From the NCBI GenBank assembly GCA_047631095.1, contig JBLHZD010000072.1, positions 1 to 14,968 of the forward strand: 14,968 nucleotides of DNA. The letters run 5' to 3'. The stretch's first letter is position 1, and the number at the start of each line of letters is the position of its first letter. Positions 9,336 through 14,968 of this stretch are shown here, piece by piece. A model generated the notes under the pieces. It was not told the origin of the DNA, searched no databases, and saw only the letters and a list, made by a program, of their open reading frames with translations. The DNA is from JABJJH01 sp047631095. GTDB lineage: Bacteria; Pseudomonadota; Alphaproteobacteria; UBA8366; GCA-2717185. A program made the translations under genes and the position numbers.

Positions 9336-10451
9336 TCAATCAGTCGTCATGCTGTACTGCTTGAGCTTCTCGGCATCGAGATCAATTCCGAGCCCCGGAC
9401 CCGATGGCAGGGAGATACGGCCCCGGCTGATATCAAGCCGGGTCGTCGCTACGGTATCGACCACTTTGAGCGGTCCCACGCATTCCAGCCCCGGCACGAT
9501 ATTTCGACACGTCGCGCCGAGCATAATTTCCCCCATGGTGCTAAAATCCAGGCCAAAACCGTGACCCAGCACAACCGGGAGACCGGCGGCTTCCGCCGTC
9601 GCCAACATACGCGCGGATTGCAATAGCCCGCCCGCTTGCTTGACGCCAAACTTCACAAAATCCGCGCATTCCGCCTTGATAACCCGGATCAGGCTTTGAT
9701 GATCACTGATGGATTCATCGGCCATGATGGGGATACCGCCTTCTCTGCGGATTTGCGCCAAACCTTCAAGGTCGTCTTTTGGCGTTGGCTGCTCAAACAA
9801 TTGCAGGTCACAGGATTTAACCGCATGGCACAATTCCAACGCTCGGCGCACATCGTATTGCTGATTGGCGTCAATGCGCAGTTTGATGTTTGAGCCCACG
9901 GCGTCACGCACAGCCGCGACTCGCTCGCTATCCTCGGCGACGCCGGTTCCAACTTTGATTTTCATGGATTGGAAACCCGCGTCCCGCCACCGCGTCGCCT
10001 CTTTCGCCGCGACGTCTGCGGGCAACTCGCCGACCCAACCATTAAACAACAACTCGTCGATGACCGCGCCGCCCAGATAATCATAAAGCGCAATGCCCTG
10101 CCGCCGACACACTAGTTCGATACAAGCCAGTTCCACACCCGCGGCAGCGCCCGGTTGCGCCGGCGCAATCTTGGCGGCGATTTCAACGATCCGGTTTACG
10201 TTAACGGGGTCTTCGCCGATGAGCGCCGGGCCAACCTTGTCTCGTATCGCCTGCGCCAGTTCTGGCGCCGTATTTGGCGAGACGGCCCGCGCGGATGGGT
10301 CAATGCTACTAACGCCAATCATGCCGTCGGTATCCGTAACACGCACCACAACACATTTAGTAGCGTCCTTTGATACGCCGCCGCTTGTAAACGTTTCCAC
10401 CAGCGGCATGCTTATGGAGAACACATCGACTCGATTGATTGTCACCGTCAT
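9336..10451 (-). CDS. Mandelate racemase/muconate lactonizing enzyme family protein (enolase superfamily)
   Basis: This is a cytoplasmic Mg2+-dependent enzyme that abstracts a proton alpha to a carboxylate, giving an epimerase, cycloisomerase or dehydratase. It has 371 residues, the standard length. The N-terminal capping domain covers about 1-125 and the (beta/alpha)7-beta barrel follows. Visible catalytic residues are MKIKVG with the KxK pair Lys164/Lys166, metal ligands Asp194 (RIDANQQY), Glu220 (LFEQPT) and Asp245-Glu246 (MADES), and the opposing Lys271 (GVKQAGG). This Lys arrangement is that of the muconate-lactonizing-enzyme subgroup (MLE, dipeptide epimerase, o-succinylbenzoate synthase, N-succinylamino acid racemase). 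The eighth strand reads VLGHGFGLDFSTMGEI, unlike textbook MLE. I did not assign a substrate. The ATG at 10451 has a weak ribosome binding site (GAGAA). It lies 173 bases downstream of the OYE relic on the same strand, possibly a former operon partner. Confidence 0.9.
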   Translation of the reverse strand: MTVTINRVDVFSISMPLVETFTSGGVSKDATKCVVVRVTDTDGMIGVSSIDPSARAVSPNTAPELAQAIRDKVGPALIGEDPVNVNRIVEIAAKIAPAQPGAAAGVELACIELVCRRQGIALYDYLGGAVIDELLFNGWVGELPADVAAKEATRWRDAGFQSMKIKVGTGVAEDSERVAAVRDAVGSNIKLRIDANQQYDVRRALELCHAVKSCDLQLFEQPTPKDDLEGLAQIRREGGIPIMADESISDHQSLIRVIKAECADFVKFGVKQAGGLLQSARMLATAEAAGLPVVLGHGFGLDFSTMGEIMLGATCRNIVPGLECVGPLKVVDTVATTRLDISRGRISLPSGPGLGIDLDAEKLKQYSMTTD

Positions 10452-10612
10452 TTTGAATTTCTCATTTCTGGTCGATTGCCTCTAGATTGAATGGCGGCAG
10501 GTTTGTCTAAAAAATAACATCGGGCGGCCCCAAGCTTGTTTGGCGGCGGTCTCACCTGAAATAGAGCGCCAGATCCCCGACAAGCTACAAGCTTCCAAAA
10601 TGCGGACAAGGT

Positions 10613-10636
10613 GAATCCGATAAATTATTCGGATTC
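10613..10636 (-). repeat. Perfect 8-bp inverted repeat at the 3' end of the OYE relic
   Basis: The arms GAATCCGA (10613-10620) and TCGGATTC (10629-10636) are separated by an 8-base AT-rich loop. The hairpin includes the relic's stop codon. Read on the minus strand, no T-run follows, so it is not a standard rho-independent terminator. It may still slow or mark the end of that transcript. Confidence 0.5.
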
Positions 10637-11270
10637 GATTTCAGCTTGCCAGGTGGAGGGGCGCCCGCCGAAATCTGCTTGTGACCGTTTCTCCAGGTAA
10701 AAGCCGTATAGAGGCGGAACCATGGAATAAGGGTCGTCGATTTGAAGTTTCGTCGCCGCGTCCATAGGCCAATTGGGGTTGTTGAGCATTTCACGGCCAA
10801 TCGCGACCAGGTCGGCGTTGCCGGATTGCAGAATTTCCTCTGCTTGGTCCGCGTGAATGATAAGGCCGACGGCCATGGTTTTTATATCCGCGTGCTTGCG
10901 AATACTTTCGGCGAAGGGGGTTTGGTATCCGTACTGTGCCGAGGTGTCGGCGTTAACCGTGGAAAGCCCTGACATGCCACCGCTGCTACAATCGATGACA
11001 TCGACGCCGTGGGCTTTCAGGGCGCGCGCGACCGCAGCGCTGTCTTCAAGGCTCCAAATCCTTTGGCATGCTCGCCCCACGAGGGTCGGTCTTCGTCGAT
11101 TTGACGATTATCAGACCCGCGCCGCCATGGGCCAGTTTTCCATAGTGAAGGTTGTGCAGTTCCTGTGTGAATCCGTTTTCTGCGGCATAGGTCAGCATGG
11201 AGGAAACGACAATCCGATTGCAGATTCGGACACCGCGTAGATCCATGGGTGAAAACAGAAGACTTTCCAT
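10625..11270 (-). pseudogene. Old Yellow Enzyme family NADH:flavin oxidoreductase (YqjM-like), internally deleted
   Basis: This is the relic of an FMN ene-reductase. From ATG 11270 the first 70 or so residues are a normal OYE N-terminus (LFSPMDLRGVRICNRIVVSS, then HYGKLAHGGAGLIIV and PRGASMPKDL), and the frame stops at 11046. In another frame the protein resumes at WSLEDSAAVARALKAHGVD. It continues through VIDCSSGGMSG, GYQTPFAESIR, TMAVGLI and ADLVAIGREMLNNPNWP to the stop at 10625. These are the C-terminal phosphate- and FMN-binding elements. About 165 residues of the barrel are missing, including the active-site His pair and the HGAHGYL strand. The join falls near 11054-11056, where TGG could come from either flank. 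The product cannot be a working reductase. The frame-preserving remainder and clean ends suggest one deletion event, not gradual decay. The intact ancestor would have been about 340-370 residues. Confidence 0.88.
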
Positions 11271-11548
11271 ACCGGTTCCAGACGTATGGGATGTCAGGCG
11301 GTATGCAGGCTTTGAAAGGTTAAGCCAACTTGGGCTATCAACGGCTATCAAAATGCAGAATGGGCGCAAATTTGCAAGATTCCAGTGTTTGGACAATCAG
11401 GTTCCATTTAAAAAATATCGTTCTTTCATCTGACAAACGCGCGGGTTCATTATTGAAATTGGATCGGCGAAATCCGCATAGACTTGACCCCTTCGATTCC
11501 GAAGCGAATAATTTCCCTCTCAAATTGAAATGGGTTTGGAGTTAATCT
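11271..11548. other. Divergent intergenic region between OYE relic and propeller gene
   Basis: This 278-base segment separates two divergently read genes and should hold both promoters. Only two features stand out: the tandem 9-base repeat at 11333-11351 (listed separately) and an AT-rich stretch around 11407-11430. A GGAG at 11538-11541 serves the propeller gene. No coding frame is convincing. A longer minus-strand frame from 11396 into the OYE relic lacks a ribosome binding site and is not OYE-like before 11270. Confidence 0.5.
11333..11351. repeat. Tandem GGCTATCAA repeat with 10-base period
   Basis: GGCTATCAA occurs twice (11333-11341 and 11343-11351), separated by one base, so the copies recur every 10 bases, about one helical turn. 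On the minus strand they read TTGATAGCC and lie about 65-80 bases upstream of the OYE relic's ATG. The spacing suits paired operator half-sites or a regulator binding one face of the helix. No regulator gene is in the window, so function is a guess. Confidence 0.4.
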
Positions 11549-12628
11549 ATGGCGAGGAATGGGGCAAATACGATATTCGCTGGCGCCGTTCGCGGCGCTG
11601 TCAAGAAGGCGGGGCCTTCCAAAGGCGGACTCTTCCGCTTGCGGCCCGGCGCCGACGAATGGGAGGCGGTGGCTAGCGGTCTGCCAAATGACGGCGACGT
11701 CCAAACCATCACGCAGCATTTAAATGATCCCAAGACACTTTTTGTTGGCACGAATGATGGCCCCTATCGCAGCACCGATGGCGGCGAGCATTGGGAAAAG
11801 CCAGACTTTCCCGATCGGGACGTGGCGATCTGGGCGATAACAATGCACCCGGGCAATCCTGACATAATTTACGCCGGCGCATCGCCCGTCGCGCTTTATC
11901 GCAGCGAGGATTGTGGCCGGTCATGGCGGCGATTACCGCAGGTGATATCACCCGCCCATTGTGAGCGCGAAGGGTTCGACACGCGCGTCATTTGCATAAC
12001 GATTAATCCGATAAAGACCGATGAAATTTACGTGGGGCTTGAGGTTGGCGGCGTTATCCACAGCATTGATGGTGGCGATTCCTGGACCGACGTATCCGCC
12101 CGGCTTATGGAACTGGCGCAGCAGCCGCATCTGCAAAATAATGTCGGCGGCCGCCAATGCGGGCACTGCGAAGGTATGTTGGACACCCATGCGGTCGCCA
12201 TCAGTAAGGCGGCGTCCAGCACCGCCTTGCTCGGCGTGCGCATGGGTATTTTTCGCACGGATGACGGCGGCGCAAATTGGCGCGACATGGAAATCGGGCG
12301 CTTCTCGCCGCTCACCTATTGCCGCGCCTTAATCGTCTCGCCCCACGATCCCGAAACCCTCTACACCGCCCTGTCCGAAGCCGCCGTCAGCACCGACGGA
12401 TCGGTGTACCGCAGCAGCGATGGGGCCAGGACATGGATTCGTATCGACCATGGCGTTGCGGCGAAAAGCACCATCGTCGGTTTGGCGGCGCACCCGAGCG
12501 ATCTGGACAGTCTGTATTGCATCACCCGCGCCGGGCAAGTGATCGGTACGGTGGACAATGGCGCCTCATGGCGGGAATATCCGCTGCCAGACGGCGTGAA
12601 CGATGTTTACGCGGTCGCCTGCTACTGA
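11549..12628 (+). CDS. Asp-box (BNR/VPS10-like) beta-propeller repeat protein
   Basis: This 359-residue protein has six Asp-box motifs of the form S-x-D-x-G-x-x-W: STDGGEHW (75-82), SEDCGRSW (119-126), SIDGGDSW (172-179), TDDGGANW (237-244), SSDGARTW (289-296) and TVDNGASW (334-341). They are separated by strand pairs such as DIIYAGASPVALYRS and DEIYVGLEVGGVI. This is the pattern of sialidase, sortilin and Ycf48-type propellers. Catalytic sialidase residues are not evident, so binding or scaffold use is as likely as hydrolysis. There is no signal peptide, so the product is probably cytoplasmic. Between repeats 3 and 4 there is an insertion with RQCGHCEG (202-209), a CxxC pair that could bind metal. 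ATG 11549 has GGAG seven bases upstream. The second CoA-transferase follows after 138 bases on the same strand and may share its transcript. Function unknown. Confidence 0.82.
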   Translation: MARNGANTIFAGAVRGAVKKAGPSKGGLFRLRPGADEWEAVASGLPNDGDVQTITQHLNDPKTLFVGTNDGPYRSTDGGEHWEKPDFPDRDVAIWAITMHPGNPDIIYAGASPVALYRSEDCGRSWRRLPQVISPAHCEREGFDTRVICITINPIKTDEIYVGLEVGGVIHSIDGGDSWTDVSARLMELAQQPHLQNNVGGRQCGHCEGMLDTHAVAISKAASSTALLGVRMGIFRTDDGGANWRDMEIGRFSPLTYCRALIVSPHDPETLYTALSEAAVSTDGSVYRSSDGARTWIRIDHGVAAKSTIVGLAAHPSDLDSLYCITRAGQVIGTVDNGASWREYPLPDGVNDVYAVACY

Positions 12629-12766
12629 CGGCTCATCATCTATCCAACAAGCGCGACGTGGGCGTAACGCCGCGATTTCATCGTAACCATCGACGTGGTC
12701 ATAAATGTGAACGGCGACCCATGACGGTTATTGAGTGTTTCCCGAATCAACGAAAGTACTAGAGAT

Positions 12767-14173
12767 ATGAAAAATTCGGCTTTGCAATCACTGCTGCCCA
12801 TCGCGGGTTGGTCGGAAGACCGCGTCCGTGACGTCGACTTCAACGGCGATTTCAACCCGCTATTGCCAACGTCGTTCAAAATTACGGAAACGGCGTCGGC
12901 GACGCTGGCGGCGATGGGGCTCGCGGTTTCGGATCTTTGGGAATTGCGCACCGGCGAACGCCAGACATTCTCCATCGACACCGGTCACGCCACGGCGTCG
13001 CTGCGCAGCACCAAATATCTTCGACTGGACGGCGCCAAGGTCAATACCGAGCGAAACCCGGTGATGGGGATGTACCCCACCCAAGACGGTCGATGGAGTT
13101 ATCTGCATTGCAACTTCCCCAATCACCGCGCTGCAGCGATGAAGGTTCTCAATGTACCAGAGGCGCGACGCGCAGTTACCGAGGCGGTCGCCAAATGGAA
13201 GGCGCTAGAGCTTGAAGAAGCGATAATTGCGGCTGGCGGCGCCGGCGGCATGGTGCGCAGCGCCGATGAGTGGGCGCAACACCCCCAAGGGCGCGCGGTT
13301 GCGGCCTTGCCGTTAATGGAAATTGTAAAAATTGGCGAAAGTGCGCCGGAACCTTTACCGGAGGGCGATCGCCCCCTATCCAACATTCGGGTGCTGGATT
13401 TAACGCGGGTCCTAGCCGGGCCGACATGTGCGCGCACTTTAGCGGAACAGGGCGCCGACGTCATGAAGGTCAGCGCCGCTCATATACCCTTTATACAGTA
13501 TCAGGAATACGACACGGGTCATGGGAAGCTCTCGACCCATCTCGACCTGCGGGATCCGAAGAAACTTGAGACATTGATGGAACTGGCGCGCGGATGTGAC
13601 GTCTTTTCGCAAGGGTACCGACCCGGCAGCCTTGCAAGCCGTGGCCTCTCCCCCACCGAGCTCGCTGAACTTCGCCCCGGCATGGTGTGCGTGTCATTGA
13701 GCGCCTTCGGCCATACCGGTCCCTGGGCGTCGCGCCGCGGATTCGACACCGCGGTGCAGGTGGTCAGCGGCATCGCGGAGCGCCAAGGAGATTTGTTTCC
13801 CGAACAAGGCGTTGGACCGCAATTCTATCCTGTCTCTGCAATTGACTATCTGGCCGGTTATTTAATGGCGTTCGGCGCGATGGTCGCACTTCGAAAACGC
13901 GCCACCGAAGGCGGTTCCTGGCTGGTTCGAATCTCACTCGCCCAGGTGGGACGATGGTTACAGCAGCAAGGGGAATTTACGCCGGCGGAGTTCGCTTCCG
14001 CGACGACGGAATTTAGTCAGAACGACCTTGAAAAATGGATGACATCGAGTGAGACGCCCATGGGCCGCTTAACGCATCTGGCGCCGGTTGTTCAGTTCTC
14101 CAAGACGCCCGCGCACTGGACGCGCCCCTCCGTGCCTCTGGGGCATAACGACCCTGTGTGGCCAGAGATTTAG
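12767..14173 (+). CDS. CaiB/BaiF-family CoA-transferase with rearranged (tandem partial) domains
   Basis: This 468-residue protein is a putative acyl-CoA:acid CoA-transferase. The N-terminal 195 or so residues resemble the later part of a CaiB domain: RTGERQTFSID (about 64-74), a small domain with YPTQDGRWSYLHCNFPNH, and a DEWAQHPQGRAVAALPLMEI linker. A Rossmann start then appears (SNIRVLDLTRVLAGPTCART, about 205-224), followed by QGADVMKV, VFSQGYRPGSLASRGL, GHTGPWASRRGFD and AIDYLAGYLMAFGA. Asp360 there is the likely nucleophile. The protein ends with a second Q/VSL-type strand (GGSWLVRISLAQ) and a RLTHLAPVVQFS tail. ATG 12767 is preferred over TTG 12731, whose extra 12 residues look unrelated; the ribosome binding site is weak (AGAG). 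Many proteobacteria and actinobacteria have proteins of this layout, annotated simply as CoA transferase. Substrate unknown. Confidence 0.85.
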   Translation: MKNSALQSLLPIAGWSEDRVRDVDFNGDFNPLLPTSFKITETASATLAAMGLAVSDLWELRTGERQTFSIDTGHATASLRSTKYLRLDGAKVNTERNPVMGMYPTQDGRWSYLHCNFPNHRAAAMKVLNVPEARRAVTEAVAKWKALELEEAIIAAGGAGGMVRSADEWAQHPQGRAVAALPLMEIVKIGESAPEPLPEGDRPLSNIRVLDLTRVLAGPTCARTLAEQGADVMKVSAAHIPFIQYQEYDTGHGKLSTHLDLRDPKKLETLMELARGCDVFSQGYRPGSLASRGLSPTELAELRPGMVCVSLSAFGHTGPWASRRGFDTAVQVVSGIAERQGDLFPEQGVGPQFYPVSAIDYLAGYLMAFGAMVALRKRATEGGSWLVRISLAQVGRWLQQQGEFTPAEFASATTEFSQNDLEKWMTSSETPMGRLTHLAPVVQFSKTPAHWTRPSVPLGHNDPVWPEI

Positions 14174-14185
14174 AGTAGACATATA

Positions 14186-14211
14186 GTTCGACGCCAGATC
14201 CGACGTCGAAC
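14186..14211 (+). repeat. Perfect 8-bp inverted repeat after the second CoA-transferase
   Basis: The arms GTTCGACG (14186-14193) and CGTCGAAC (14204-14211) enclose a 10-base loop, 12 bases after the CoA-transferase stop. There is no T-run, so it is at best a weak or rho-linked terminator, or an operator for the downstream GFA gene. Confidence 0.5.
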
Positions 14212-14285
14212 GAGCGCCAGGTTCGGTTTGACTCGGGTTTTGGTGAAGCTGGACGACTTCAAGAAACTTTTACGGGAGGTGTGAT

Positions 14286-14738
14286 TTGTTGGAAACTAGA
14301 GAAGGCGGTTGTCATTGCGGGCGCGTCCGGTTCCGGGCTCGCATTGATCTGGATATATTATCCCAGTGCAGCTGCAGCATCTGCACCAAGAAAGGGATCC
14401 TCCACCTCCCGATCTTTCCCGCCGATTTTGAACTGCTGAGCGGGAAGGACGCGCTGACCCTCTACACCTTCGAGACCGGCGTGGCGCAACATCCGTTTTG
14501 CGCACATTGCGGCATCGCCGCCTTTTACGTGCCCCGCTCGCAGCCTGATAAGATCACCGTGAACGCACGATGTCTGGATAATATCGACGGACCAGGCCTG
14601 ACACCGCCCCGCTTCTTCGATGGCCAGGATTGGGAGGCGGCGCAGCGCAAAAGAATCGCCGACGGCGGCCATCTCTCTGCGGAGGGCGCGCAAGGGGCGA
14701 CGACGCTACAAGCCATTCTGGACCGCGCCCCTGGATAG
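14286..14738 (+). CDS. GFA/CENP-V-fold zinc protein
   Basis: This is a 150-residue small cytoplasmic protein of the family named after glutathione-dependent formaldehyde-activating enzyme; most members have no proven activity. Zinc-ligand cysteines are all present: GGCHCG (Cys9, Cys11), CSCSIC (Cys28, Cys30, Cys33), FCAHCG (Cys72, Cys75) and Cys96 in NARCLDN. FYVPRSQPD after the third cluster is also typical. The start is a TTG at 14286, supported by a strong GGGAGGTG (14274-14281) five bases upstream; no ATG lies in frame before the first Cys cluster. It sits 112 bases after the CoA-transferase on the same strand. A role in glutathione-adduct or aldehyde handling is family lore, not shown here. 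Confidence 0.9.
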   Translation: MLETREGGCHCGRVRFRARIDLDILSQCSCSICTKKGILHLPIFPADFELLSGKDALTLYTFETGVAQHPFCAHCGIAAFYVPRSQPDKITVNARCLDNIDGPGLTPPRFFDGQDWEAAQRKRIADGGHLSAEGAQGATTLQAILDRAPG

Positions 14739-14968
14739 GAAGCGCGGATTTCAGTTTCACCAGTGACACGATTTTTCGACTGGAATGGTTCCAAACAGGA
14801 TTGAAAGTGAGCCTGCCAAACAAGTTTTCGACCCTCAGCGCGGGCCAAGCCTGAGAACGTATTGCTGGGTACAATAATTGGTAAACCGATATCAAATATC
14901 GATAAAGCATTATTGGCGGAGGGAGTGTCTTCATAACTATAATCTCAAAACCCCAGAAAACCTTCAGT
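14739..14968. other. 230-base 3' flank without a gene
   Basis: No coding frame is supported here. A perfect 6-bp palindrome (CGATAT-CAA-ATATCG, 14887-14901) and a TATAAT (14938-14943), with a loosely placed TTGGCG 19 bases before it, suggest a regulated promoter for a gene beyond the window edge. Both are weak calls. Confidence 0.35.

Noticed and set aside
9292..9337. GATCCG...CGGATC inverted repeat between the convergent genes, considered as a bidirectional terminator
   Set aside because: The arms are only 6 bases with a loop of about 34 and no T-run. It also overlaps the stop codon region, so it is probably chance.
11271..11396. N-terminal extension of the OYE relic from 11396
   Set aside because: The OYE fold begins at LFSPMDLRG just after ATG 11270. 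The extension is unrelated and lacks a ribosome binding site.
1..14968. CRISPR array, tRNA/rRNA genes, insertion sequence ends or toxin-antitoxin pair
   Set aside because: I looked for spaced direct repeats, tRNA-like cloverleaf ends, transposase motifs and small paired genes. None was found beyond the short repeats listed.

Overview
The window looks like a piece of a Gram-negative proteobacterial chromosome, most likely alphaproteobacterial. It is moderately GC-rich by eye, genes mostly carry GGAG-type ribosome binding sites, and the gene families (RND efflux pump, SLC13 permease with TrkA-C domains, two CaiB/BaiF CoA-transferases, an enolase-superfamily enzyme, a GFA-fold protein) are typical of that class. 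The taxon is inferred from family content only. There are no RNA genes, transposases, integrases or CRISPR arrays that I can see.

Positions 1-3813 hold a decaying efflux operon. The membrane fusion protein lacks its N-terminal half in frame, and the RND permease carries a one-base frameshift near 1460 and an in-frame TAA at 3535. Positions 3897-5726 hold an intact SLC13/DASS anion permease with two central TrkA-C domains. It is followed by about 600 bases without a convincing gene, containing a CRP-like palindrome at 6170-6185.

Positions 6336-14738 look like an accessory metabolic region of mostly single-gene units. In order they are: a formyl-CoA-transferase-like CaiB enzyme (+); a long CmcJ/NvfI/AsaB-family putative non-haem iron oxygenase (+); a muconate-lactonizing-type enolase-superfamily enzyme (-); an Old Yellow Enzyme gene destroyed by an internal deletion (-); a cytoplasmic Asp-box beta-propeller protein (+); a second CoA-transferase built from rearranged CaiB segments (+); and a GFA/CENP-V zinc protein (+). 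The OYE relic lies upstream of the enolase-superfamily gene on the same strand, so the two may once have been co-transcribed. The propeller, second CoA-transferase and GFA genes are co-oriented with gaps of 112-138 bases. CoA-transferases, an epimerase/cycloisomerase-type enzyme, an oxygenase and an ene-reductase suggest small-acid or aromatic/terpenoid catabolism, but no pathway can be assembled from the window alone.

Three broken genes in 15 kb, together with several 150-600 base gaps, suggest relaxed selection, or possibly assembly error at the single-base lesion. I found no clearly new multi-gene system. The most unusual intact genes are the extended CmcJ/NvfI-family protein and the rearranged CoA-transferase.
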